A stretch of 64,000 bases of DNA from CALGLS01 sp047626155 (GTDB lineage Bacteria; Bacteroidota; Bacteroidia; Chitinophagales; Saprospiraceae): the NCBI GenBank assembly GCA_047626155.1, contig JBLHRR010000007.1, forward strand, positions 1 to 64,000, given 5' to 3'. The notes beneath the pieces are model-generated. The model worked only from the letters and a program-made list of their open reading frames with translations. It made no database searches and was not told where the DNA came from. The position numbers and the translations under genes are program-made. This document shows positions 36,139 through 45,124 of the stretch, in pieces (the first letter of the stretch is position 1; each line of letters begins with the position of its first letter).

Positions 36139-37290
36139 ATGAAAAGAAAAATACAATTATTAATCGCTGTATTGGTAGTATGCACTAGCTTGTCTGCACA
36201 AATCACCGTGACTGCTGATAACTTTCCTGTACCAGGAGATACTCTGCGTACCACCTTCGACGCAATGCCATCGGGGGTTGACCTACTACTAGGGAATGGA
36301 GTAGATCTGAATTGGGATTTCACAAGCTTGGCAGGTATCAATCAAGAAACAGTTATTCGAGCAGCAGCTGATGGTGACAATTTTAACCAGTTCCCAACAG
36401 CAGACGTTTTAATAGGGGAACCTGGTGGCCTTGCCGGAGAACTCTATTATAATTCTACCACGACAGCATACGAGTTTTTAGGATATGTTGGGCCAGACCC
36501 AGCGGGTTTTGGTGTCAGCATCATTGCTAAATTAAACCCTCCTTCAGCAGAAAGACGGGCACCTATGAACTTTTTCGATGTGAATTCTGCGGATAATAAT
36601 ATTACAGTAGCTTTCAGTTCTGATCTTCTTCCTGGTGGAGTATTGGATAGTTTCGCCTTATCTCCGGATTCTCTACGCATTCGTATTTCAACAGAGCGAT
36701 TAGATGTGGTTGATGCCTGGGGAACTCTTACCATTCCGTCAGGAACATATGAAGTGCTTAGAGAAAAACGGGAAGAAGAAAGAGAAACACGCTTAGATGT
36801 TTATGTGGGCATTGGTCCTTTTGCAGAATGGATCGATGTGACGGATTTAGCCGGTTTCGATTTCTTAGGGAAAGACACGATCCTGACCTATCACTTTTTC
36901 AGCAACCAAGCCAAAGAAACTATTGCAGTGGTTACAGTGGACCCAATAACGGATGATCCAATTACAGTGCGCTATAAATCGGGAATGATAGACGACCCTA
37001 CGAGCTCCGTAAATTATATAGACAAAGGAAAAGCAGATATTTTCGCTTATCCTAATCCCGCAATCAACGATGTCCGTTTTGATTTTATAAACTTACCAAC
37101 GGACACCTATGATCTGAAAATTTATAATATTCTTGGAGTAGAAGTCTATTCTCAAAAATATAATATCGCTAATAGAAGAACCATAAAAATGGATTTGTCC
37201 TATATGCGAAAAGGAACTTACTTGTATAGCCTAGTGGATAGCAAAGGAAAGCCCGTAACTACAAAGCGTTTAGTGGTGATGAAACCTTAA
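36139..37290 (+). CDS. Secreted protein with T9SS type A sorting domain (function unknown)
   Basis: The 383-residue protein has a signal peptide (MKRKIQLLIAVLVVCTSLSAQ), a beta-rich body with no family I can name, and a C-terminal T9SS type A domain (about 305-383). That domain includes IFAYPNPAINDVRFDFINLP, YDLKIYNILGVEVYSQ and a final TTKRLVVMKP. It is exported across the outer membrane. It stands alone between the E3 element and a 345-bp gap. Confidence 0.9.
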   Translation: MKRKIQLLIAVLVVCTSLSAQITVTADNFPVPGDTLRTTFDAMPSGVDLLLGNGVDLNWDFTSLAGINQETVIRAAADGDNFNQFPTADVLIGEPGGLAGELYYNSTTTAYEFLGYVGPDPAGFGVSIIAKLNPPSAERRAPMNFFDVNSADNNITVAFSSDLLPGGVLDSFALSPDSLRIRISTERLDVVDAWGTLTIPSGTYEVLREKREEERETRLDVYVGIGPFAEWIDVTDLAGFDFLGKDTILTYHFFSNQAKETIAVVTVDPITDDPITVRYKSGMIDDPTSSVNYIDKGKADIFAYPNPAINDVRFDFINLPTDTYDLKIYNILGVEVYSQKYNIANRRTIKMDLSYMRKGTYLYSLVDSKGKPVTTKRLVVMKP

Positions 37291-37635
37291 GTATATTAGA
37301 GTTTATTCCAAAATAATTTGTGTGCTCTCAAATGATCTTTTTATCCAGCACTTCAGCTTTTTGTTCGCCCGTAGCTAAGGCTACGAACTCAAAAAAGAGC
37401 TTCGTTCTGAAAAAAAATATCTATTTGATTCCTATACAAAACATTTCAACATAAACTCTATTTTCTATCATACTGCTAATGAAATAGCCAGGTGCGTTAG
37501 TTCGTATCTGGCTATTTTATTAGCCTTAATTCTTCCTTAACAAAAAAGCAAAGCAACCTCTTAACAAAACGATAGTCTATAATAGTAGAATTCAAAAAGG
37601 CGAAGTCATTTCATTCAAAACCAAAAAGACAATCT
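37291..37635. other. 345-bp intergenic region with a TAGCTAAGGCTA hairpin and a terminator-like stem
   Basis: CGTAGC-TAAG-GCTACG forms a hairpin at 37370-37385, matching the AATAGC-TAAG-GCTATT hairpin at 10608-10623. A ten-base-pair stem, AAATAGCCAG (37482-37491) with CTGGCTATTT (37508-37517), resembles a terminator. No gene was seen. Confidence 0.6.
37482..37521 (+). terminator. Terminator-like stem downstream of the T9SS protein
   Basis: A 10-bp stem with a 16-base loop is followed by TTATTAG, which is a weak T tract. It lies about 190 bp after the stop codon, so it is only a possible terminator. Confidence 0.45.
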
Positions 37636-38271
37636 ATGAAAAAGTTAAGTTTATTAGCAATGTCCCTATTAATGACAATAGCGCTTTTTGCTCAAAAGGA
37701 AGAAACCATATTTGGCAAAAGCGGATTACGGCTTTCAGGAGCCTGGGGAGGTTCCTCTACGAATATTTCTCAAATAGAAGATAACTATGCCGTATACAGC
37801 GGAGGCTTCGGGGGGCTGGAATTTAATCGCTCGGTATTCATCGGGTGGGGTGGTTACAAATTAGTAAGCGATGTTTTGATTGGTGACGTTGGTGCCGAAC
37901 AGAACTTAGAAATGGATTACAATGGCTTGATATTCGGCTATGCTTTAAAACCACATAAACCCATTCACGCTACCTTTATGTTGATGGGTGGCAAAGGAGA
38001 CGTGCAACTGGGAGAGGGACAAAAGGATAAGATTTTCGTCGTTAAACCATCCGCAGGTTTAGAACTAAATGTATTCCGGTGGTTTCACATCGGATTAAGA
38101 GGTGGATACAGAATCGTTACAGACTCAGACATAGTTGATATCTCTGATACAGACCTTTCTGGATTCTTTGGAGAGGCCAATTTGAAATTTGGAATCTCCT
38201 GGAACAGAGGTAGTAAAGATCGCCGAAATCAAGAAAGAAATAGAGACGACCGAGATACAACCTGGCCATAG
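37636..38271 (+). CDS. Small outer-membrane beta-barrel-like protein (hypothetical)
   Basis: The 211-residue protein has a signal peptide (MKKLSLLAMSLLMTIALFAQ). The body has alternating aromatic and glycine-rich strands (SGAWGGSSTNISQ, GGFGGLEFNRSVFIGWGGYKL, LELNVFRWFHIGLRGGYRI) and a charged C-terminal tail (KDRRNQERNRDD). The strand pattern suggests a small barrel in the outer membrane. The true family is not recognised. A terminator follows within 55 bp. Confidence 0.8.
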   Translation: MKKLSLLAMSLLMTIALFAQKEETIFGKSGLRLSGAWGGSSTNISQIEDNYAVYSGGFGGLEFNRSVFIGWGGYKLVSDVLIGDVGAEQNLEMDYNGLIFGYALKPHKPIHATFMLMGGKGDVQLGEGQKDKIFVVKPSAGLELNVFRWFHIGLRGGYRIVTDSDIVDISDTDLSGFFGEANLKFGISWNRGSKDRRNQERNRDDRDTTWP

Positions 38272-38323
38272 AAAGTAGAGAAGGAACAATTTCTTCCTTC
38301 TGATAACCCTGCTCAAATAAATA

Positions 38324-38362
38324 AAAAACGCTTTTCCAAATAGAATGGGAAGGCGTTTTTTC
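38324..38362. terminator. Terminator of the barrel-like gene
   Basis: AAAAAACGCTTTTCC (38324-38338) pairs with GGAAGGCGTTTTTT near 38349-38362 with one slip, with a T tract on the plus strand and an A tract on the other side. It lies about 50 bp after the stop at 38271. Confidence 0.85.
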
Positions 38363-38423
38363 GTACAAGTCAAAAGAATGGATATTCATCCTTCAAAATC
38401 ACTACTCTAACTTTTCTAATTGC

Positions 38424-38431
38424 TACCTTTG
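38424..38431 (+). promoter_or_regulatory. Bacteroidota -7 box for prs
   Basis: TACCTTTG matches TAnnTTTG, 32 bp upstream of the prs start. No clear -33 TTTG at standard spacing was found. Confidence 0.6.
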
Positions 38432-38463
38432 TAGGCATCTTCTAACCTAATACGCTACCAATA

Positions 38464-39405
38464 ATGACTCAAGTCTCAATGGATGTTAAACTATTTTGTG
38501 GTGAAAACTCAAGATACCTCTCTGAAAAAATTGCTGATTACTATGGCTACCCACTGGGTGACCAAAGTTTGATGAAATTTAGTGATGGGGAGATGCAGCC
38601 GATTATCAATGAATCCGTTCGTGGTAATTACATTTTCTTTATTCAATCTACCTTTGCCCCTGCAGATAATCTATTGGAGCTGTTGCTCCTTATCGATTCG
38701 GCCAAACGAGCTTCTGCTGGTTACATCACGGCGGTTATTCCTTATTTCGGCTATGCTCGTCAGGATAGAAAGGACAAACCTCGGGTGCCTATTTCTGCAA
38801 AGCTAATTGCTAATCTCATAGAGGCCGCTGGCGTCAACAGAATCATGACCATGGACTTCCACGCAGATCAAATTCAGGGTTTCTTTGACATCCCTGTAGA
38901 CCATCTAAAAAGCGAAGCCATCTTTATTCCTTACTTGAAGAATATGGATACCTCCAATGTTACTTTCGCAAGCCCGGATGTAGGCGGAGTGAAAAGAGCC
39001 AGAACTTATGCAAAATACTTCGAACGTGATTTAGTGATTTGTGACAAATACAGAAAAAGAGCAAACGAAATCGCAGGAATGACTCTTATCGGAGATGTGA
39101 AGGGCGCAGATGTTATTCTGGTGGATGACATTGTAGATACTGCCGGTACCTTATGTCGTGCTGCTGATTTGATTATGGAAAAAGGAGCAAAGAGTGTTCG
39201 TGCCCTTTGTACGCACCCCGTTCTATCAGGAAAAGCATATAGCAACATTGAAAAATCGAAATTAAAAGAGCTTATTGTTTGCGATACGATTCCATTAAGA
39301 GGAAAATCTACAAAGATCAAACAATTGTCTACTGCTAAGTTATTTGCCCGAGCAATCCGTAATACACACGAACATCGCTCTATTTCTGCGCTTTTCGTAG
39401 AATAA
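38464..39405 (+). CDS. prs: Ribose-phosphate pyrophosphokinase
   Basis: This 313-residue PRPP synthetase has the N-terminal KFSDGEMQPIINESVRG, the histidine motif MTMDFHADQIQGFFDIPVDHL and the PRPP-binding loop DVILVDDIVDTAGT. It makes PRPP from ribose 5-phosphate and ATP for nucleotide and amino-acid synthesis. The downstream gene rplY has its own promoter box, so the two may be separate units. Confidence 0.95.
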   Translation: MTQVSMDVKLFCGENSRYLSEKIADYYGYPLGDQSLMKFSDGEMQPIINESVRGNYIFFIQSTFAPADNLLELLLLIDSAKRASAGYITAVIPYFGYARQDRKDKPRVPISAKLIANLIEAAGVNRIMTMDFHADQIQGFFDIPVDHLKSEAIFIPYLKNMDTSNVTFASPDVGGVKRARTYAKYFERDLVICDKYRKRANEIAGMTLIGDVKGADVILVDDIVDTAGTLCRAADLIMEKGAKSVRALCTHPVLSGKAYSNIEKSKLKELIVCDTIPLRGKSTKIKQLSTAKLFARAIRNTHEHRSISALFVE

Positions 39406-39470
39406 AAGAAGCCAGTAGGAGATCCTTAAATTAAAATAGGCTATTCGTAGCGATTTAAAAAATAAATGAT

Positions 39471-39478
39471 TATCTTTG
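39471..39478 (+). promoter_or_regulatory. Bacteroidota -7 box for rplY
   Basis: TATCTTTG matches TAnnTTTG, 67 bp upstream of the rplY start. Confidence 0.55.
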
Positions 39479-39545
39479 CGTGCCTTTTCGATAATACTAG
39501 TCGACAAAGGCTAATTTTACAAATTCATATCATAAAAAATAAGTC

Positions 39546-40178
39546 ATGAAGACAGTTGATATTAACGGTACACTAAGAACTGATTTAGGTAAGAAAGCTA
39601 CCCGTGCTGACAGAAAAGAAGGCAAGGTACCTGGTGTTATCTATGGCGGCGGCGAAGTAGTTCACTTTAACGCTAATCCTAAGGAAATGAAAGACATCGT
39701 TTTTACTCCTGCTTTTAAAAAGGCTACAGTAACGGTGGGCGGAAAGAAGTACAATTGTATCTTGAAAGATACTCAGTTCCACCCGGTTACTGATGCATTG
39801 TTACACGTTGACTTCTTAGAATTGATTGACGGACAAGATCTGAAAGCAAATATTCCTGTTCTTTGCGAGGGTACTGCAGCTGGCGTTAAAGAAGGAGGTC
39901 GTTTGAACCAGAAGTTACGTAGGGTAACGGTGAAAACAACTCCGGATAAATTAATAGCAGAATTGACGGTTGATGTAACGGCTCTGAACTTAGGAGATTC
40001 CGTAAGAGTAAAGGACATCAAATTCTCAGGTGGAATGGAGGTTATGACTGACATGAGCATTCCTGTAGCTACTATCGAAGTCCCACGTTCTATGCGTTCG
40101 GCATTGATGGGTGAAGAAGAAGGAGAGGAAGGAGCAGCACCGGGAGCGGCGGCAGCACCTGATGCACCTGAAGCTTAA
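39546..40178 (+). CDS. rplY: 50S ribosomal protein L25 (long CTC form)
   Basis: The 210-residue protein has the L25 N-terminal domain, which binds 5S rRNA (LGKKATRADRKEGKVPGVIYGG), and the C-terminal beta domain of the CTC form (LKANIPVLCEGTAAGVKEGG, AELTVDVTALNLGDSVRV). A final alanine-, glutamate- and proline-rich tail (EEEGEEGAAPGAAAAPDA) is typical of Bacteroidota members. A strong terminator follows 44 bp after the stop. Confidence 0.95.
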   Translation: MKTVDINGTLRTDLGKKATRADRKEGKVPGVIYGGGEVVHFNANPKEMKDIVFTPAFKKATVTVGGKKYNCILKDTQFHPVTDALLHVDFLELIDGQDLKANIPVLCEGTAAGVKEGGRLNQKLRRVTVKTTPDKLIAELTVDVTALNLGDSVRVKDIKFSGGMEVMTDMSIPVATIEVPRSMRSALMGEEEGEEGAAPGAAAAPDAPEA

Positions 40179-40221
40179 GAGAAAAGAATTAATATATAAC
40201 GAAATTAATTTTCGTAATTAT

Positions 40222-40255
40222 AAAAGAGGCGTAGATTTTTCTACGCCTCTTTTTG
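40222..40255 (+). terminator. Terminator of rplY
   Basis: AAAAGAGGCGTAG (40222-40234) pairs perfectly with CTACGCCTCTTTT (40241-40253) with a short T loop and a T tract. The following gene's ATG is only 15 bp beyond. Confidence 0.93.
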
Positions 40256-40267
40256 TATTTTGGCCAT

Positions 40268-41041
40268 ATGCAAAATTTAACCATCACCACTGTTCAAGCC
40301 GATCTTATTTGGGAAAATAAAAAAGACAACCTGGAGCAATTTGACCTTAAGCTACAGTCCCTTCAAGAAAAAACAGACCTCATCATCCTTCCGGAAATGT
40401 TTACCACTGGATTCAGCATGAATGCCAATGCAATGGCAGAACCAATGGAGGGCCCTGCTATAAAATGGATGGCCGAAAAAGCCAAAGCATTAGGCACCGT
40501 TATCACTGGAAGCCTAATCATCAAAGAAAAGGATCAATTCTTTAATCGCCTCATTTGGATGTCACCAGATGGTAGTATTCAGCACTATGACAAGCGACAC
40601 TTGTTCACACTCGCCAAAGAACATAAGACCTATACCGCAGGAAATAAAAAACTAATCATTTCTTATAAAGGATGGAAAATTTGCCCTTTGGTTTGTTATG
40701 ATCTCCGTTTCCCAGCATGGAGTAGGAATCAGGAGGATTACGATCTGCTCTTTTACGTGGCCAACTGGCCCAAACCAAGAGCGCATCACTGGAAGTCCTT
40801 GCTGATGGCTAGGGCGATTGAAAATCAAAGTTATGTAGTCGGCGTCAATAGGGTAGGAGTAGATGAGAAAAACAATAGCTACACAGGAGATACTTCTGTG
40901 ATTGATTATAAAGGTAGTCTCCGTTATCAGGTGTCAGAATCGTCTGATGTTTTTACAACTACTTTATCTTATGAAGAACAAAAAAAATTTAGAGCCAAAT
41001 TGAATTTCTTGCCGGATAGGGATGATATTTATTTTAAATGA
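40268..41041 (+). CDS. Nitrilase-superfamily amidase (omega-amidase/YafV-like)
   Basis: The 257-residue carbon-nitrogen hydrolase has the catalytic triad Glu (LPEMFTTGFS), Lys (HYDKRHLFTLAKEH) and Cys (LVCYDLRFPAW). These are features of omega-amidase/Nit2- or YafV-type enzymes, which remove ammonia from 2-oxoglutaramate or similar metabolites in methionine salvage and glutamine transamination. The substrate cannot be told from sequence alone. The ATG at 40268 gives the typical short N-terminus. The promoter must overlap the rplY terminator. Confidence 0.9.
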   Translation: MQNLTITTVQADLIWENKKDNLEQFDLKLQSLQEKTDLIILPEMFTTGFSMNANAMAEPMEGPAIKWMAEKAKALGTVITGSLIIKEKDQFFNRLIWMSPDGSIQHYDKRHLFTLAKEHKTYTAGNKKLIISYKGWKICPLVCYDLRFPAWSRNQEDYDLLFYVANWPKPRAHHWKSLLMARAIENQSYVVGVNRVGVDEKNNSYTGDTSVIDYKGSLRYQVSESSDVFTTTLSYEEQKKFRAKLNFLPDRDDIYFK

Positions 41042-41327
41042 TTACCTAATAGTTACGCTGCAAATACCCACGCCGAGGTTGTCGAATGGGAGCGCTACAT
41101 TTTTTCGAGCGAACGAGTTAACGTTGCGCTCTTTGCACCGTTGCTGTGAAAAACAATGGTGGGACGCCATTCTATTAGGAATAGTAGGAGACAAAACAAT
41201 AACAATTAATCTAATATAAAGAACGTTTTACCAGCGCGGAAAAGCCTGATTATCCTCAGATTACCCACAATTCTGGTCAAAAACCTAAGCACACGCTCGA
41301 TAAGAAATCCAGAGACAACAAACACAC
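41042..41327. other. 286-bp intergenic region with GCGCAACG-type words
   Basis: No gene was seen. AACGTTGCGCTCTTTGC and CACCGTTGCTGTG near 41115-41140 resemble words near 14160 and 47840. It looks like dispersed repeat sequence. Confidence 0.5.
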
Positions 41328-41858
41328 ATGAATTTTAAAAATATCACCCTCCGAGCCTATTTTTTAGGTCTTTTAATCTTGACAGTATCCGCCTGTCATT
41401 CCCTAAAGCCAGTTTCCTCAGGTTCTAGTCGAAGTAGCTCAAAAACGACCAAATCAGGTTCAACATCAGTTAGTCAACTTCGGCAGGACATCACCAAATA
41501 TGCGCTCCGACAAAAAGGAGCCAAGTATAAATATGGGGCAAAAGGGCCTAAGAGATTCGATTGTTCAGGCTTTACAACCTATGTTTATACTGCTAATAAT
41601 CTGGAACTACCTAATGGTTCCTACAATCAGGCGCGTGTTGGCAAAAAGGTACCTCTTTCTAAAGCAAAACCCGGCGATTTGATTTTCTTTGGCAAAAGAG
41701 GAAAGGTCAATCATGTGGCATTGGTCATTCGGAATTCATCAGCAGGGGTGGAGGTTGTTCACAGCACCAGCGGTAGTGGCGTCATACAGGAAAATATCTC
41801 TAAATCGGCTTACTGGAAGCCCCAAATCTTGTATGCTAGAAACGTAATTGGCCGTTAA
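41328..41858 (+). CDS. NlpC/P60 family lipoprotein (cell-wall endopeptidase)
   Basis: The 176-residue protein has a lipoprotein signal (LLILTVSACHS, lipobox cysteine), a serine-rich linker and an NlpC/P60 domain. The catalytic cysteine is in RFDCSGFTTYV, the histidine in KVNHVALVIRN and a further polar residue near VVHSTSGSG. It probably cleaves peptidoglycan stem peptides from the outer membrane. It is separate from adk by 126 bp. Confidence 0.92.
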   Translation: MNFKNITLRAYFLGLLILTVSACHSLKPVSSGSSRSSSKTTKSGSTSVSQLRQDITKYALRQKGAKYKYGAKGPKRFDCSGFTTYVYTANNLELPNGSYNQARVGKKVPLSKAKPGDLIFFGKRGKVNHVALVIRNSSAGVEVVHSTSGSGVIQENISKSAYWKPQILYARNVIGR

Positions 41859-41984
41859 ATCAATCGGTGTAACTGAACGAAGGCCCCTTTCTAAGTCATT
41901 TTTTATGCAATACTAAGTGTAAAAGTCGTAATTCTCCCTAAAATTATGTACTTTCGCCGTCTTCCAAAAGAAAGACTTTGAATT

Positions 41985-42560
41985 ATGATTAATCTAATTT
42001 TATTCGGCCCTCCGGGCTCTGGTAAAGGAACGCAAGCTGCTCTTTTAGAAGAGACTTTCGGACTATTGCACATTTCCACGGGTCATTTATTCCGTTATGA
42101 AATAGGGAACAAGACAGAACTTGGGGTACTGGCTAAAAGCTATATGGATAAAGGTAATCTCGTACCGGATGAAGTGACTATCGGTATGCTCAAAAATAAG
42201 GTAAATGCCAACCCAGATGTAGCGGGTTATATCTTTGATGGTTTCCCTCGAACAATTGCACAAGCAGAAGCTTTGGATATTTTCCTTAAAGAGAAAGAAG
42301 AAATGATTTCTGCTTTGCTTGCACTAGATGTCGATGATGAAGAAATTGTAGAACGATTGTTATTGCGTGGCGAAACTTCTGGGAGACCAGACGATAAGAA
42401 TGAATCGACTATCAGAAATAGAATCGAAGTTTATAACGATGAAACTACGCCAGTCTTTGATTACTACAACCGATCTGGATTGTCTAAAAAAGTGAAAGGC
42501 ACAGGTTCAATTGAAGAAATAACCGAAAGGTTAGAGGTGGAGGTGAAAGGCCTTGACTAG
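41985..42560 (+). CDS. adk: Adenylate kinase (short form)
   Basis: The 191-residue kinase has the P-loop GPPGSGKGTQAALL, the AMP-binding region ISTGHLFRYEI, GYIFDGFPRTIAQAEAL and a short lid (RGETSGRPDDKNESTIRNR) without zinc cysteines. It interconverts AMP, ADP and ATP. It lies 50 bp upstream of obg and probably forms an operon with it. TACTTTCG at 41949-41956 is a near-consensus -7 box. Confidence 0.96.
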   Translation: MINLILFGPPGSGKGTQAALLEETFGLLHISTGHLFRYEIGNKTELGVLAKSYMDKGNLVPDEVTIGMLKNKVNANPDVAGYIFDGFPRTIAQAEALDIFLKEKEEMISALLALDVDDEEIVERLLLRGETSGRPDDKNESTIRNRIEVYNDETTPVFDYYNRSGLSKKVKGTGSIEEITERLEVEVKGLD

Positions 42561-42610
42561 CAAAATAACTTATAATAATCAGTTCGTTAAAGAACTATTT
42601 TTAACTATAT

Positions 42611-43615
42611 ATGTCCGGACAAAACTTCGTAGACTACGTAAAAATCTGTTGCCGTTCTGGTGCGGGTGGTGCAGGTTCTTCACATTTTTTTCGCAGCCGT
42701 ATCGAAACTAAGGGTGGCCCCGATGGAGGGGATGGTGGCCGTGGTGGTAACATTGTTGTACGTGGCAATAGAAACCTTTGGACACTATTGTCTCTGAAGT
42801 ATCGTAAACACGTGATTGCGACAGAAGGGGGAAGAGGCGGACAAAGCCGTAGCTCTGGAATTTCTGGCGAAGATGTTATTTTAGATGTGCCGCTGGGAAC
42901 CATCGTGAAAGATGTGGAAACAGGGGAAACCATGTTCGAAATATCTGAAGACGGGGAGACTCAAATCGTGGTACCGGGTGGCCGGGGTGGTCGTGGTAAT
43001 TTCCATTTCAAATCACCTACGAATCAATCTCCCAAATATGCACAGCCAGGGGAAGAGGGAGAGATCGAGTGGAAGGTTTTGGAACTCAAAGTATTGGCAG
43101 ATGTTGGTTTGGTTGGTTTTCCAAACGCGGGTAAATCTACCTTGCTTTCCGTCGTGACCGCTGCGAAACCCAAAATTGCAAGCTATGCCTTTACCACATT
43201 GGCTCCCAATTTAGGTATCGTAAAATATAGAGATGACCTTTCTTTTATCATGGCGGACATTCCGGGTATCATAGAAAAAGCACACGAAGGGAAAGGCCTC
43301 GGTCATCGCTTCCTCCGACACATTGAAAGAAATTCACTGCTGCTTTTTATGATTCCTTGCGATTCTGACGACATCAAAAAAGAATACGCGATTTTACTGA
43401 ATGAGTTGGAGCAATTCAACCCGGAGTTAATTGATAAACCTCGGATGCTGGCCATCACCAAATCTGATTTGATTGATGAGGAAATCAAAGAAATGTTATC
43501 CGAAGAATTACCTGAGGATCTCCCAGTTTTTTATATTTCTTCTGTCGCTCATTTAGGCTTAGCAGAATTGAAAGATGGAATCTGGAGTGCTTTGAATAAG
43601 CCAATAGGAGAATAA
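42611..43615 (+). CDS. obg: GTPase Obg
   Basis: The 334-residue protein has the glycine-rich Obg fold (about 1-158: SGAGGAGSSHFFR, GGPDGGDGGRGGN) and a G domain (about 160-334). The G domain shows GFPNAGKST, the switch region DIPGIIEKAHEGKGLGHRFLRH and TKSD. There is no C-terminal OCT extension. Obg acts in ribosome assembly and stress or growth control. It lies next to adk. Confidence 0.95.
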   Translation: MSGQNFVDYVKICCRSGAGGAGSSHFFRSRIETKGGPDGGDGGRGGNIVVRGNRNLWTLLSLKYRKHVIATEGGRGGQSRSSGISGEDVILDVPLGTIVKDVETGETMFEISEDGETQIVVPGGRGGRGNFHFKSPTNQSPKYAQPGEEGEIEWKVLELKVLADVGLVGFPNAGKSTLLSVVTAAKPKIASYAFTTLAPNLGIVKYRDDLSFIMADIPGIIEKAHEGKGLGHRFLRHIERNSLLLFMIPCDSDDIKKEYAILLNELEQFNPELIDKPRMLAITKSDLIDEEIKEMLSEELPEDLPVFYISSVAHLGLAELKDGIWSALNKPIGE

Positions 43616-43687
43616 AGAAACATAGTTTCCCCATTAGGGGGCCCATTCATTATTTGATATTCAGTATTCGACATTCATTAACTCTCC

Positions 43688-45124
43688 ATGTCCAAGTCAA
43701 TCACCACAGCTATTCAAGCACTTTTTCAAAAGACATTTGGAACAGCCGCCACTGAAATACTCCCACTCAAACGTACTGCCTCTGGTCGTCAATATTTTCG
43801 GGTAACCGGGAATAACAGCAGCTGCATCGCTACTCATGGCTTGGATGCTAAAGAGAATGAAGCCTTCATATCGTTTAGCAAGCACTTCAAAAACAAAGGA
43901 CTATCCGTTCCTGAAATCTTTGCGGAAGATTTAGAACAAGACATTTACATTCAGGAGGATTTGGGTAACCAGACGCTTTACGAGCTGCTACCTAAAAACG
44001 GAGAAGATATTGATGAAAGTCTGAAAGTTTTATATCGAAAGACACTTGGTCAATTGGCCCAATTACAAATAGAAGGAGGAAAAGGACTTGATTATACTAA
44101 ATGCACTCCGCATAGCGATTTTGATCAGCAGTCCATGCAATGGGATTTGAACTATTTTAAATATTTTTTCCTAAAACTAACCGGATTTACTTTTGATGAA
44201 GCAGCCTTGGAAAAAGATTTTCAGAACCTAATTCAATATCTGTTAAAAGCCGATTGTCAGCATTTTATGTTTCGTGATTTTCAGTCCAGAAATATAATGG
44301 TGCAGGAAAATGAGCCTTGGTTTATTGATTATCAAGGTGGGCGAAGAGGAGCGATGCAATATGATGTAGCCTCTTTGTTGTATCAGCCGGCCGCGAACCT
44401 GTCCGAAGCAACGATAGCTGATTTGTTAGCGCACTATTTGACGGAAGTAGAAAAATGGAAAACGATAGATAGAAGTACTTTTTTAGATTTGTTCTACGGC
44501 TACGTTTTAATTCGCCGCATTCAGACTTTGGGTACTTACGGACTTCGTGGCATCCACGAACGTTATACCCATTTTCTGAAAAGCATCCCTATTGCGTTGA
44601 ATCAAATTACGACTTTATTTGAAATTGGAAAGATAAAAATAGCGCTTCCTGAATTAGAACGTGTACTTACTGTTGTAAATAATTCAGGAAGGTTTAGTGG
44701 GATTGAAAAGGCAGAGAATAAACTCACAGTTACTGTCAGTAGTTTCTCTTATAAAAGAGCCATTCCAAAAGATCCTTCCGGAAATGGAGGTGGCTTTGTT
44801 TTTGATTGTCGATTTCTGAACAACCCAGGCCGCTATCAACCATACAAAAAACAAACAGGAAGAGACCAGCCGGTTATCGAGTTCTTACAAGCACATAGCA
44901 ATATTGAGGACTTCCTTTCCAATGCTTACTTCATGGTAGATGAAGCCATTGAAAATTATATTGAACGAGGATTCGATCACTTGATGGTGAGCTTTGGTTG
45001 TACTGGGGGGCAACATCGGTCTGTTTATTCCGCAGATAATATGGCAAAGCACTTAGAGGAAAAATACGGAGTGAAGGTGGTGTTACAACATGTAGAGCAG
45101 GAGTTGAAAGGCTGGATTAATTAA
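43688..45124 (+). CDS. Fusion of an APH-type sugar kinase and a RapZ C-terminal domain
   Basis: The N-terminal two thirds (about 1-330) of this 478-residue protein is a phosphotransferase of the APH fold, as in AmgK (MurNAc/GlcNAc kinase). It opens with LPLKRTASGRQYFRV and has the catalytic loop MFRDFQSRNIMV (Brenner-type motif with Asp and Asn) and the metal motif WFIDYQGGRRG. The C-terminal part (about 355-478) is a RapZ-like domain: VFDCRFLNNPGR, the motif SFGCTGGQHRSVYSADNMAKHL and VVLQHVEQEL. In enteric RapZ this C-terminal half binds glucosamine-6-phosphate and RNA. The fusion suggests control or salvage of amino sugars for cell-wall synthesis; this is inference. It ends exactly against a convergent gene with no gap. 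Confidence 0.9.
   Translation: MSKSITTAIQALFQKTFGTAATEILPLKRTASGRQYFRVTGNNSSCIATHGLDAKENEAFISFSKHFKNKGLSVPEIFAEDLEQDIYIQEDLGNQTLYELLPKNGEDIDESLKVLYRKTLGQLAQLQIEGGKGLDYTKCTPHSDFDQQSMQWDLNYFKYFFLKLTGFTFDEAALEKDFQNLIQYLLKADCQHFMFRDFQSRNIMVQENEPWFIDYQGGRRGAMQYDVASLLYQPAANLSEATIADLLAHYLTEVEKWKTIDRSTFLDLFYGYVLIRRIQTLGTYGLRGIHERYTHFLKSIPIALNQITTLFEIGKIKIALPELERVLTVVNNSGRFSGIEKAENKLTVTVSSFSYKRAIPKDPSGNGGGFVFDCRFLNNPGRYQPYKKQTGRDQPVIEFLQAHSNIEDFLSNAYFMVDEAIENYIERGFDHLMVSFGCTGGQHRSVYSADNMAKHLEEKYGVKVVLQHVEQELKGWIN

Noticed and set aside
41022..41219. 65-codon frame after the nitrilase
   Set aside because: No family match; it overlaps the nitrilase end and dispersed repeat words.
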